Origin: DASXBJ01 sp036491755
GTDB taxonomy: Bacteria > Chloroflexota > Dormibacteria > Dormibacterales > Dormibacteraceae
DNA: 42,344 nucleotides
NCBI GenBank assembly: GCA_036491755.1
Contig: DASXBJ010000130.1
Coordinates: 1 to 42,344, forward strand
Direction of reading: 5' to 3'
Both the position numbers and the translations under genes were made by a program. This document shows positions 15,791 to 23,156 of the stretch, piece after piece (the first letter of the stretch is position 1; every line of letters begins with the position of its first letter). A model generated the notes under the pieces. It made no database searches. It was not told where the DNA came from and saw only the letters and a list, made by a program, of their open reading frames with translations.

Positions 15791-16414
15791 ATGCAACTAG
15801 AAAATTCCTTCAGCGTCGGCGCGCCGCCGGATCGGGTCTTCGCCTACCTGCTGGATGTGAACAAGGTGGTCGGTTGCGTGCCGGGCGCCGAGCTGTCCGA
15901 AGTCGTCGATCCGTCGACCTTCAAAGGCAAGGTGAAGGTCAAGGTCGGGCCGATCACCGTGGCCTACAGCGGAACGGCGCGGATCGCCAACCGGAACGAG
16001 GAGAACCGGACGGCAACGCTCGAAGCGGAGGGTCGCGAGACCACCGGACCAGGCTCCGCGCGAGCGTCAGCCCAGATGAGCGTGGACGCCGATGGCGCCG
16101 GCTCGACCGTCAAGATCGTCACCGACTACAGCGTCGCCGGGCGGGTCGCGCAGTTCGGTCGAGGCGTCATGGAGGACGTCTCACGGCGGATCGTCAACGA
16201 CATGGCCGCCTGCATCAAGGCCAACCTGGAGGCGGCCGAGCCGCCCAGCGGCCCGGCGGGCGCCGTCGCGCCGGGGGCTGGCAGCGCCGCGCCGGCTCGG
16301 TCGACCACGGCCCCGACAACCGTGACGGCTGCCAAGCCGGTGAACGCGGTCGGCCTGCTCTTCTCCGTGCTGTGGGCACGGATCAAAGGAGTCTTCTCGG
16401 GGAAGTCAGCCTAG
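15791..16414 (+). CDS. coxG: CoxG-like SRPBCC-family protein
   Basis: A 207-residue CoxG-family protein. Residues 1-145 form an SRPBCC-type fold starting SFSVGAPPDRVFAYLLDVNK, then GCVPGAELSEV, GKVKVKVGPITVAYSGTARI and VAQFGRGVMEDVSRRIVNDM. A Pro/Ala/Thr-rich linker (about 150-180) leads to a hydrophobic C-terminal helix VNAVGLLFSVLWARIKGVF that probably holds it at the membrane. CoxG has been linked to anchoring CO dehydrogenase or carrying quinone, so it may connect this enzyme to menaquinone. It is divergent from coxS. Its stop overlaps the next convergent gene by nine bases. Confidence 0.9.
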   Translation: MQLENSFSVGAPPDRVFAYLLDVNKVVGCVPGAELSEVVDPSTFKGKVKVKVGPITVAYSGTARIANRNEENRTATLEAEGRETTGPGSARASAQMSVDADGAGSTVKIVTDYSVAGRVAQFGRGVMEDVSRRIVNDMAACIKANLEAAEPPSGPAGAVAPGAGSAAPARSTTAPTTVTAAKPVNAVGLLFSVLWARIKGVFSGKSA

Positions 16415-16915
16415 GTACAGCGCCAGCATGTGGTCGCGGTTGACCCAGATGGCCGGCTGCGTCCAGCTCTTGCCGGCGACTCCCACCATCGTGATCGTCG
16501 CGTCGACCACCTGAAAGAACCTGCTCTTGAGCAGGATCTCGTTGTGCATGCCTGTCTCCGCAGCCTTGGGAAACTCCGCGGCGCCGGTGACGATGAACGT
16601 GCCCGCCTGGTACATGATGTAGCGCCGGACGATTTCCATCACCTCATCTGGCGGCGGCGGCTCCTGCTCGATCGTGCGTATGCCGCCGACCTGGGCCTTG
16701 TTGAACAGTCCTTCCGGCACGCCGTTCAGCTGCAATGCGCCGGGGAGCAGCGGTTCGGCGCTCACGTTGCGCATGTGGAAGAGCGGCTCGGGGTCGTTCA
16801 TGGTCTCCCGAAGACGGCCCCGCATCTGGATCTCGGCGGTGATGCGCTGGTAGGAGGTGAGCACGTCGACCTTGGTCCAGGCGACCGTGGGGTTGATTGA
16901 GGTGGTGGGCGACAT
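16406..16915 (-). CDS. Hypothetical protein, 169 aa, next to coxG
   Basis: I do not recognise this protein with certainty. It looks mostly beta-stranded, with two halves ending in hydrophobic strands: TKVDVLTSYQRITAEIQMRG early and SRFFQVVDATITMVGVAG then AIWVNRDHMLALYLG late. That loosely recalls small beta-rich DUF proteins of actinobacteria, but I cannot name one. No signal peptide or membrane helix is seen. ATG 16915 (MSPTTSINPTVAWT) is chosen; the open frame upstream is antisense to the methyltransferase gene. It converges with coxG, overlapping by nine bases, and diverges from the methyltransferase across 105 bases. Any link to the cox enzyme is only positional. Confidence 0.7.
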   Translation of the reverse strand: MSPTTSINPTVAWTKVDVLTSYQRITAEIQMRGRLRETMNDPEPLFHMRNVSAEPLLPGALQLNGVPEGLFNKAQVGGIRTIEQEPPPPDEVMEIVRRYIMYQAGTFIVTGAAEFPKAAETGMHNEILLKSRFFQVVDATITMVGVAGKSWTQPAIWVNRDHMLALYLG

Positions 16916-17020
16916 CAGCAGGGGAGGATAACTCTCCGCGCCCGCATTGACGCTCGACAATGGAACCGTGAAGCGGGATGAAGCGCCCAACACCGATCGC
17001 CGGACGCAGCGGCCGCTCTC

Positions 17021-17842
17021 GTGAAGTCGAAGGAGCTCTATCCGGGCATCTTCAGCCGGCACGCCGCAGCCTACTCCCGCCGGCTCGACCAGATCATGGC
17101 GCGGGGCGAGGCTCGCGGGCGGCAGCGGATGATCGACCTGGCGGCCCTGGAGACCGGGATGACGGTGCTCGACATCGCATGCGGGCCAGGCAATATCACC
17201 CGCCGCCTCGCAGCGCAGGTCGGGGCGGGTGGGCAGGTCGTCGGAATCGACCTCGCGCCCGGCATGATCGAGCTCGCCCAGGCGGCAGGCCTCGGCAACG
17301 CCCGCTTCGAGGTGATGGACATGGAGAGCCTGGCATTTCCCGATGCATCGTTCGACGCGGCGGTCTGCGGGCACGGCCTCCAATTCGCGCCCGACCTCGG
17401 GCGGGCCCTGCGCGAGGCCCGGCGCGTGCTGCGCACCGGAGCGCGGCTGGCTGCCAGCGTGCCGGTGACCGGCGAACGCGAATCCGTGTGGGCTCTCCTG
17501 CAGTCGGTGATCGACGCGTGGCTGCCACCGGCGCCCCAGGCCACCGACCAGACCGCGACACGCGCCACCGTCGCCGACGCCGCCGCGTTCCGCAAGGTGG
17601 CGCTCGACGCAGGATTCAGCTCGGCAAGCGTTGAAATGGTCGAAGAGCACGTGAGATGGGCGTCGGCGGATCAGCTCGTTTCGATGTTCACCACCTGGTG
17701 GGACTGCGCCTCGCGCCTCGAGGAGGTCGATGAATCGCGACGGGAGGGTTTCCACAAGGAAGCCACGGCCGCCCTCCTGACGAGATTTCCCGGTCCGATC
17801 GACACCACCGGCCGCAACCACGTTTTGCTCGCCATCGCCTGA
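17021..17842 (+). CDS. Class I SAM-dependent methyltransferase
   Basis: A 273-residue methyltransferase. The SAM site is complete: motif I MTVLDIACGPGNITRRLA (about residues 47-64), the acidic ribose-binding residue in GGQVVGIDLAPGMIELA, and motif II/III around FEVMDMESLAFPDASFDAAV. The order resembles UbiE/MenG and many small-molecule methyltransferases. MenG, the last menaquinone step, would be a tempting call, but the C-terminal half (SADQLVSMFTTWWDCASRL) is not the usual MenG pattern, so the substrate stays open. The start is GTG 17021. The stop overlaps the next start as TGATG, so it is coupled to the glycosidase gene. Confidence 0.85.
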   Translation: MKSKELYPGIFSRHAAAYSRRLDQIMARGEARGRQRMIDLAALETGMTVLDIACGPGNITRRLAAQVGAGGQVVGIDLAPGMIELAQAAGLGNARFEVMDMESLAFPDASFDAAVCGHGLQFAPDLGRALREARRVLRTGARLAASVPVTGERESVWALLQSVIDAWLPPAPQATDQTATRATVADAAAFRKVALDAGFSSASVEMVEEHVRWASADQLVSMFTTWWDCASRLEEVDESRREGFHKEATAALLTRFPGPIDTTGRNHVLLAIA

Positions 17843-19173
17843 TGCTTCGAGCGGCGGTTCCCTTCCTGTGCGTCGTCTCGATGCTGGCGGCCACGTCGCC
17901 GACGCCTTCCCCTGTCGCTTACGCGCCACCCGAGTACCGCGCCCTCTGGGTGGACGCTTTTCATGACGGCATCAAGTCGCCGGCCCAGGTGGAGAAACTT
18001 GTGGCCGACGCCCACCGCGCCAACCTGAACGCCCTCTTCGTCCAGGTCCGCAAGGCCGGTGACGCCTACTACAACCGCTCCGACGAGCCGAGGGCCATCG
18101 ACATCACCGGTCCCGCGAGCTTCGATCCTCTTGCGTACGTCATCCGGCTCGCGCACGCATCGGTGCCGCGGATCGAGGTGCACGCTTGGGTGAACACCTT
18201 CTTCGTGGGCCAATCGAGCCGCGTTTACGCGCAGCACGGCGACCAGTGGGGCAACCGGACGGCTGACGGGTCCACCGGCGGATTCCTTGATCCCGGTGTG
18301 CCCGAGGTTCAGATCTACACCCACCAGGTGCTGATGGACCTGGCCCGGAACTATGACGTCGACGGCATCCACCTGGATTTTGTCCGGTACCCCGACGCCT
18401 CATGGGGCTACAGCCCGCTTGCAACGAGCCAGTACATGCTGCAGAACGGCCTCTCCGCGCCTCCGGACGCTTCCAACCCGCAGTGGCAGGACTGGCGCAG
18501 ATCTCGCGTCACGGCGTTCGTGCGCGACCTGCACAACAACCTTCAGCTCGAGAAGCCGTCGGTGAAGCTCAGCGGAGCGCTGATCTGTTACGGCGGCGGG
18601 CCGTTGAACGCCGCGGGCTGGACCGGCACGTCGGCCTACACGTCTGTGTTCCAGGACTGGTTCAACTGGATCGTCAAGGGCTACCTGGACTTCGGCGTGC
18701 CGATGAACTACGACAGCGACTGGAGCGGGCAGCAGAAAGCATGGTTCGACGGGTGGCTCAACTTCGAGAAGGATTCCGGCTTCGGCAACCGCGTCATCAC
18801 CGGGGTCGGCGCGTTTCTCAACTATCCGGAGGACACGATGAACCAGATCCGCCGGGTGCTCAGCCCGTCTGCTTCCGGCAACCACGTCCTGGGCGTCGCG
18901 ATCTATGCCTACGCGTCGACATCGGTATATGGGACGGACGATTTCTATACGTCGTCCGACCTGTCAGGCGGCCTTCCCCGGCAGCCGTACGCGGGCGGGA
19001 TCACCGCGCCGGCAGGGCTGGTCGAGCGGGCGAAGACCTTCAACTCGCAATTCATCGCTGAGCTTTCGAAACCCGGCTTCTATGACGACGTGCAGCTGGG
19101 TCGGGTGGCGACGCAACCCGTCTTCACCCAACCCGCGCTGGTCCCGGTTCTACCGCTGGTCGGAACGCCGTGA
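17842..19173 (+). CDS. Secreted GHL10-type (DUF187) glycoside hydrolase
   Basis: A 443-residue protein with a signal peptide: MLRAAVPFLCVVSMLAATSP, then a short Pro/Ser stretch. The TIM-barrel glycosidase-like 10 domain starts at YRALWVDAFHDGIKSPAQV and shows FVQVRKAGDAYYNR, HAWVNTFFVGQSSR and the acidic active-site strand VDGIHLDFVRYPD. Family members are thought to act on polysaccharides or cell-wall glycans, but few substrates are known. It should be exported or membrane-tethered. It overlaps the methyltransferase stop by one base (TGATG), and a small membrane protein follows after 13 bases, suggesting a three-gene unit. Confidence 0.85.
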   Translation: MLRAAVPFLCVVSMLAATSPTPSPVAYAPPEYRALWVDAFHDGIKSPAQVEKLVADAHRANLNALFVQVRKAGDAYYNRSDEPRAIDITGPASFDPLAYVIRLAHASVPRIEVHAWVNTFFVGQSSRVYAQHGDQWGNRTADGSTGGFLDPGVPEVQIYTHQVLMDLARNYDVDGIHLDFVRYPDASWGYSPLATSQYMLQNGLSAPPDASNPQWQDWRRSRVTAFVRDLHNNLQLEKPSVKLSGALICYGGGPLNAAGWTGTSAYTSVFQDWFNWIVKGYLDFGVPMNYDSDWSGQQKAWFDGWLNFEKDSGFGNRVITGVGAFLNYPEDTMNQIRRVLSPSASGNHVLGVAIYAYASTSVYGTDDFYTSSDLSGGLPRQPYAGGITAPAGLVERAKTFNSQFIAELSKPGFYDDVQLGRVATQPVFTQPALVPVLPLVGTP

Positions 19174-19186
19174 GGCGACGCAGACT

Positions 19187-19582
19187 GTGACCGTGCCGCC
19201 AGCCAGCGCGATCCTCCGGATGCTCGCCTTCGCGGTGCCTTCGGTTCTCGGCATGGCCGGCGTGCAACCGCTGGTCGCGGCGGCGACCGGCTCTGTCCAC
19301 CTGCCGTGGGCGCTCACGCTCGCGGGACCCGCGATCACCGGCGCGCTGCTCGTGTTCGCGGCGGGCCGTGCTTTCGACCACGGCGACTCGGTGCAGCCTC
19401 CGTGGTATGCGGCGTGGCTCCTGCTGCCCGGTGCATTCCTGCTCGCCGGAGCGGCCGCGATGTGCATCTTCGGAGCGCTGGTGGAGTTCGCTCTTATCGC
19501 CTCGACCATGTGGTTTCTCCTGGTCGCCGGCTCTGTCTCGTGGGGAGCGGCCATGGTCCTGGTGAGGACGGGTTCGCGCTGA
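19187..19582 (+). CDS. Small four-helix membrane protein
   Basis: About 131 residues with four hydrophobic helices: ILRMLAFAVPSVLGMAGVQP, WALTLAGPAITGALLVFAAG, WYAAWLLLPGAFLLAGAAAM and FALIASTMWFLLVAGSVSWG. I recognise no family and see no conserved polar residues that would mark a transporter. The start is uncertain among GTG 19187, GTG 19193 and ATG 19219; 19187 is listed. The frame is open far upstream only as a shadow of the glycosidase gene. It follows that gene by 13 bases, so cotranscription is likely, and it converges with the glycosylase gene at 19592. Confidence 0.65.
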   Translation: MTVPPASAILRMLAFAVPSVLGMAGVQPLVAAATGSVHLPWALTLAGPAITGALLVFAAGRAFDHGDSVQPPWYAAWLLLPGAFLLAGAAAMCIFGALVEFALIASTMWFLLVAGSVSWGAAMVLVRTGSR

Positions 19583-19591
19583 CCAGCGCCT

Positions 19592-20518
19592 CTAGCGGGC
19601 GGCGCGCGAGTGCGTCATGCCCGCTCCGCCCGCGACGGAGCGCCGGAAGCAGACGGCCACCCACATTCGGAATGGGCGCCACTTCTCGGCGATCTCTTCC
19701 AGGCTGGCGAGGTCCGGCGTGCCGGCAAGCCCGTAGGCCGAGCGGATCGCCTCGAGCAACCGCGGTTCCTGCGTGGGTAGCTCGTCGACAGCGCTGAGAG
19801 CGCGCAGTCGCACGAGCTGCGACCCGAACTCGCCTATGCCGCGCAGTCGCTGCAGCGCCAGCAGCGCCTCGTCGCGGGCCATGGCGCGCAGGGTTTCAGT
19901 ATCCAGCTGACCTGCGAGCGCCGCCTCGCCCAGCGCATTGAGATACTCGACCTTCCGGCCGAACAGACCCTGGAACTTCGTCAGCTGCACCAGCTGCTCC
20001 GGGCCGGCAAAGCAATACAGGACGTGGCCGTGAACGTCGACCGGCACGCCGAGCTCGCGGCTCATTCGGTCTTTGATGCCCTGGCCCTGACGCATTGAGA
20101 TGCGCGAAGAGATCAGGCACCACGCCGTCGCCTCGTATGCGTTGCTCCAGTTGACGGGCCGGAAGCCGGGGAACATCGCTTGCAGCCTGGCGACCACCGG
20201 GTCGAGTCGTGCTATGTCGGGCCACTGGGTGCCATCGACGTCGAGGCTGAGGATCCGCGCGACCTGGCTGCGGACACGGTCGACGTCGGCCGTCCCGTAA
20301 ACGCTGCCGTGGACTGCACTGCCGGCGCCCTGGGTCAGGCACACCCCGGTCGGGGTCCAATCGCCGTCGGTGTGAAACGCAAGGTGAAGATGGCCTTCGC
20401 TCGTGCCTCCGTCAGAAGGCGCCTCGTGCCACGCATCGATGAAGCCCGCGCTTTCGCGGAGTGAGTAGTTGCCCATCGGCTCGATCTCAAAGGTGTCCGC
20501 AGTCGCGCTCCGGGTCAT
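19592..20518 (-). CDS. AlkA-like HhH-GPD DNA glycosylase with Glu at the catalytic Asp position
   Basis: A 308-residue protein resembling DNA-3-methyladenine glycosylase II. It has an N-terminal beta domain (residues 1-110), a helical region with FPGFRPVNWSNAYEATAWCL, and the helix-hairpin-helix LQRLRGIGEFGSQLVRLRAL. The segment after it reads DELPTQEPRLLEAI, where AlkA has its catalytic aspartate about 17 residues beyond the hairpin. By eye the aligned residue is Glu. I recall a related Pro-Thr-x-Glu-Pro-Arg pattern in actinobacterial relatives, so this may be a subfamily trait rather than decay. It would remove alkylated purines, or have altered activity. A Trp/Arg-rich C-terminus (EKWRPFRMWVAVCFRR) is typical of the fold. 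Confidence 0.82.
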   Translation of the reverse strand: MTRSATADTFEIEPMGNYSLRESAGFIDAWHEAPSDGGTSEGHLHLAFHTDGDWTPTGVCLTQGAGSAVHGSVYGTADVDRVRSQVARILSLDVDGTQWPDIARLDPVVARLQAMFPGFRPVNWSNAYEATAWCLISSRISMRQGQGIKDRMSRELGVPVDVHGHVLYCFAGPEQLVQLTKFQGLFGRKVEYLNALGEAALAGQLDTETLRAMARDEALLALQRLRGIGEFGSQLVRLRALSAVDELPTQEPRLLEAIRSAYGLAGTPDLASLEEIAEKWRPFRMWVAVCFRRSVAGGAGMTHSRAAR

Positions 20519-20579
20519 GCCCTCTCATGGCGGAGACGGGCAGAGACGGCCGCCCAGGCGCGCCCGGCTGAGGTTGGGA

Positions 20580-20783
20580 TCAGGCCAGCTTGATCCGGTT
20601 CGCTCGTGGACCCTTCTGGCTGGGCTCGATCTCGAAGGTGACTCGCTCGCCGCCGGCGAGGGAGTCGAAGTTCACGGTCGAGTCCAGCCCGGTGCGGTGG
20701 AAGAAGTACTCCCGCCCGTCCTCGGCGGCGATGAAGCCGAACCCGCGGTCGGAGACCAGCTTTTTGATGGTGCCTGTCGGCAT
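20580..20783 (-). CDS. Cold-shock domain protein
   Basis: A 67-residue CspA-type OB-fold protein that binds single-stranded RNA and DNA and loosens RNA structure. RNP1 is DRGFGFIAAEDG and RNP2 is EYFFHRT; the N-terminus MPTGTIKKLVSDRG and the C-terminus FEIEPSQKGPRANRIKLA are standard. A Shine-Dalgarno AGGAG lies eight bases before ATG 20783, and part of it is locked in a perfect 14-bp leader stem. A sigma70-like promoter at 20883-20910 would give a leader of about 93 bases. A longer ORF in another frame over this region is a shadow. Confidence 0.95.
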   Translation of the reverse strand: MPTGTIKKLVSDRGFGFIAAEDGREYFFHRTGLDSTVNFDSLAGGERVTFEIEPSQKGPRANRIKLA

Positions 20784-20793
20784 TCCCCAATCT

Positions 20794-20841
20794 CCTCTTC
20801 TCGAAAGCTAGCCACGAACGCACGGTCCTTTCGAGAAGAGG
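20794..20841 (-). promoter_or_regulatory. Perfect 14-bp hairpin in cold-shock mRNA leader
   Basis: CCTCTTCTCGAAAG at 20794-20807 is the exact inverted complement of CTTTCGAGAAGAGG at 20828-20841, with a 20-base loop. In the mRNA the 3' arm ends in AGAGG, which includes the first three bases of the Shine-Dalgarno AGGAG (20796-20792). The stem would therefore hinder ribosome binding when folded. It looks like a leader switch or RNA thermosensor. There is no T-tract, so a terminator is unlikely. Confidence 0.75.
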
Positions 20842-20882
20842 CCGACCGCGGCGCACACCGCCCGCCGCCGGGCGACGAAATT

Positions 20883-20910
20883 ACCTTACCACCGCTCCGG
20901 CGATATTCAA
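20883..20910 (-). promoter_or_regulatory. Candidate sigma70 promoter of the cold-shock gene
   Basis: On the minus strand TTGAAT (20910-20905), a 16-base spacer and TAAGGT (20888-20883) match a -35/-10 pair. Transcription would start near 20876, placing the 14-bp hairpin inside the leader. The -35 overlaps the stop of the EamA gene. Confidence 0.45.
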
Positions 20911-21761
20911 GCGGCCAGCAGGGCCACCCCCGCCAGGGTCACCGCCGCCCCGGACAGCTTCATCACGGCGCCCTGGCGCTCCCTCAGGCGCCACACTCCC
21001 CAGACGGCCACCGCGACGATCGCCGTCTCGCGCACAGGGGCCACGACAGCGAGCGGAGCCAGGCTCAACGCCCACAGCACCAGGAAGTAGCCGCCCCACA
21101 TGAACGCGCCGATCACGATCGACGTGCGCCAGCCCGGAATCGTCGCTCGGTCGGGTTGCGGAGCGAACCGCAAGCGCACGGCCAGCCGCATCGAGACCGC
21201 CAGACCGATCGCCATGAGCGTGAAGATCAGCCAGGCGTACAACCAAGGGGAGGTCAGCCGGACCCCGATGCGATCGACCGCCGTGTAGAGGGCTATCGCC
21301 ACGCCGGTCAGCAGCGCCGGCACCGTCGCCCGCCCCGCGCCCTGCGAAAGGGTGACGGCGAGTATGCCCACCAGGAGCAGTCCGACACCGACCAGCTGCA
21401 CAGGGTCAAGCCTCTCGCCGATCACGACCAGGGCCAGCACGACGGCGATCAGGGGCGCGGATCCACGTGCGACCGGATAGACGGCGGAGAGCTCACCGCG
21501 GCGATATGCCGTCGAAACAAGCCACATGTACACGGTTTCCAGCGCGGCCGACACCAGGCCGAAACCGAGGGCGCCCGCCGGAAGGCTCGGCCGTCCGAGC
21601 AGCAGCCACGCGGGAAAGACGGCCGCGGTCGATATCAACGCGGCCACGAACGCGGCTCGTTCGAATGTGGCCAGGGGATCGCCGCTCACCTTGATCAGGA
21701 CATTCCAAGTTCCGTGGAGAGCTGCGGCCCCCAGAGCTAGCGCGATGCCGGCTGCGATCAA
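20907..21761 (-). CDS. EamA/DMT-family transporter
   Basis: A 284-residue inner-membrane protein with ten predicted helices in two repeated EamA halves. Helix 1 is IAAGIALALGAAALHGTWNV. The first half ends around YPVARGSAPLIAVVLALVVI and the second around GAFMWGGYFLVLWALSLAPL with PVRETAIVAVAVWGVW. Members export or import small metabolites such as amino acids; the substrate cannot be read here. The start is ATG 21761. The gene lies downstream of the hydrolase gene at 21815 on the same strand, 53 bases apart, and its stop overlaps the cold-shock promoter. Confidence 0.88.
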   Translation of the reverse strand: MIAAGIALALGAAALHGTWNVLIKVSGDPLATFERAAFVAALISTAAVFPAWLLLGRPSLPAGALGFGLVSAALETVYMWLVSTAYRRGELSAVYPVARGSAPLIAVVLALVVIGERLDPVQLVGVGLLLVGILAVTLSQGAGRATVPALLTGVAIALYTAVDRIGVRLTSPWLYAWLIFTLMAIGLAVSMRLAVRLRFAPQPDRATIPGWRTSIVIGAFMWGGYFLVLWALSLAPLAVVAPVRETAIVAVAVWGVWRLRERQGAVMKLSGAAVTLAGVALLAA

Positions 21762-21814
21762 GAGCGCCAGGACGCGGAGGTCGGAGGCTGCGAGAAGACT
21801 CGGCGGCTCGGCAT

Positions 21815-22501
21815 TCAGGAGCGGCGGGGTCGCGCCAGGAGACGGCCCAGCAGCCTGTACACCTCGGGATTGACGAGGAGCCCGTTATGGCTGCCCCATG
21901 CCGGGAGGGCCGGGATGTCCGGCCGGAGGCAGGCTCGGAAATTCACCACATCGTCCGAGCGCGTGTAGATGGAGGTTGTCGGCACGACCGGCTTGAGCTC
22001 GAGCTCGTGGTCGAAACGACCCTCGGCCTTGAGCTTGCGGCCATAGGCGATCTCGTTGGCGATCTTCACCACGCCGATCGCGTGGTGTGTGATCGCTCGC
22101 AGGTCGGTCCAGTCGGCCAGCGGCGAGCCCAGCGTGATCACCTGCTCGATGGCGTCCGGCCGGCGATGCGAGAGCACCTTGGCGAGCAAACCGCCGCGGC
22201 TGTGGCCGATGATGCTGACCCTCATTCCAGAAGTCCTTTCGAGCTCGATGAGGCGCTGGCGAAGGCCGCCGAGCATGTGCTCCGAGTCGCGCACGTTGAA
22301 AACGATCCCTGAGAAGTGGGACCGGTACCCGATCCGGCCGAGCCAGGCGTGCAGGGTCGCCATCGACCAGTCGCCCGAGAGGAAGCCGGGAATGAGCATC
22401 ACAGGGCGCCCGTCGCCGCGCGGCACCCCGCGCCCGCGAAACACCGGGTCGCGCAGGAGCGCCGTCAGCTCGCGCAGCGAGAACGGGTCCCACAACCTCA
22501 T
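21815..22501 (-). CDS. Alpha/beta hydrolase, lipase-like (paralogue of 24075-24872)
   Basis: A 228-residue serine hydrolase of the lipase/PGAP1-like type. It has RPVMLIPGFLSGDWSM (oxyanion loop), the nucleophile elbow IIGHSRGGLLAKVLSHRRPD, ITLGSPLADW, the acid region TTSIYTRSDDVVNF and a late histidine in WGSHNGLLVNPEVY. It is plainly paralogous to the gene at 24075: both share DPVFRG, IPGF-GDW, GHSRGG-LAKVLSHRRPD and NPEVYR. The two flank a TetR regulator and another hydrolase. There is no signal peptide. Esters or lipids are likely substrates, but none can be named. The start is ATG 22501, with no clear Shine-Dalgarno sequence. Confidence 0.85.
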   Translation of the reverse strand: MRLWDPFSLRELTALLRDPVFRGRGVPRGDGRPVMLIPGFLSGDWSMATLHAWLGRIGYRSHFSGIVFNVRDSEHMLGGLRQRLIELERTSGMRVSIIGHSRGGLLAKVLSHRRPDAIEQVITLGSPLADWTDLRAITHHAIGVVKIANEIAYGRKLKAEGRFDHELELKPVVPTTSIYTRSDDVVNFRACLRPDIPALPAWGSHNGLLVNPEVYRLLGRLLARPRRS

Positions 22502-22598
22502 AGCGAGCGATCGTATTTGTTGTGCCGCGCCGGCGTGTGACGCAAGGTCAGATGATCCTTTTCAATTCATTGAACATACAATCTGTTAATTTTGATCG
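22502..22598. promoter_or_regulatory. AT-rich divergent region with TetR-type palindrome
   Basis: This gap separates the hydrolase (minus) from the tetR gene (plus). Its right half is unusually AT-rich. TTCAAT-tc-ATTGAA at 22561-22574 is a perfect 6-2-6 palindrome, suitable as an operator for the TetR dimer. TAATTT at 22587-22592 lies six bases before the tetR ATG, so a leaderless transcript is possible. Confidence 0.5.
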
Positions 22599-23147
22599 AT
22601 GACCGGTCGACCGTATCGCCTGGGCCGCCGGCAGCCCGCCGTCGACCGCACACGGGCCACGATCCTGGCGGCGGCGCGCGAGCTGGTCGTGTCAACGCCC
22701 TCCGCTCAGGTCAGCATCGGGGCGGTGGCCAGGCTCGCCGCCGTCTCCAGGATCACGGTGTACAACCAATTCGGCTCCAAACAAGGTCTGCTCGATGCGC
22801 TCGGATCGCGGCCCCCAGAGCTTCCCGGAGAAATGTCCACCGAGCCGGTCGAGGCGCTGCGGCGGCGCGTTGAGCGCTCGTGTGCGGCCTGGGCCACCAA
22901 CCCGGGCTTGCATCGCAACCTGCCACCGGCCGTGAGGCCCGCAGAGATCGAGCACGACAGGTTGCTGGCGGAACGCCTGGCCGCGGGGGATCGACTGCGT
23001 CCGGGCTGCTCGATCAAGGAGGCGGAGGACGTGATCGGGGTCGTGACCTCGTTCCAGGCGTTCGATCTCCTGCACGGCGACGGCCGGCGCTCCACGGCGG
23101 CGGTGGCCGGCATCTTGATGCGGTTGGCCGGCGGCATCCTGGCGTAG
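22599..23147 (+). CDS. TetR-family transcription regulator
   Basis: A 182-residue regulator. The N-terminal helix-turn-helix domain covers RATILAAARELVVSTPSAQV, SIGAVARLAAVSRITVYNQF and GSKQGLLDALGS, the TetR pattern ending in Y-x-x-F-x-S-K. The C-terminal ligand domain is short and family-unspecific. It diverges from one hydrolase gene and is followed after nine bases by a second hydrolase, then a third. The palindrome at 22561-22574 in front of it is a candidate operator, so it probably represses itself and the hydrolases in response to a lipid-like or ester ligand. That last part is inference. Confidence 0.87.
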   Translation: MTGRPYRLGRRQPAVDRTRATILAAARELVVSTPSAQVSIGAVARLAAVSRITVYNQFGSKQGLLDALGSRPPELPGEMSTEPVEALRRRVERSCAAWATNPGLHRNLPPAVRPAEIEHDRLLAERLAAGDRLRPGCSIKEAEDVIGVVTSFQAFDLLHGDGRRSTAAVAGILMRLAGGILA

Positions 23148-23156
23148 GATGACGCG

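Noticed and set aside
17021..17842. Calling the methyltransferase MenG
   Set aside because: Only the general SAM motifs match. The C-terminal half lacks the pattern I expect for MenG/UbiE, and it is not near the men genes.
16916..17929. Long N-terminal extension of the hypothetical protein at 16406
   Set aside because: The extension is antisense to the methyltransferase gene and consists of shadow-like Arg/His/Gly sequence. ATG 16915 begins a sensible protein.
20515..20856. 113-codon ORF over the cold-shock gene
   Set aside because: It is in another frame of the same strand, with Arg-rich shadow composition. The cold-shock domain in the chosen frame is unmistakable.
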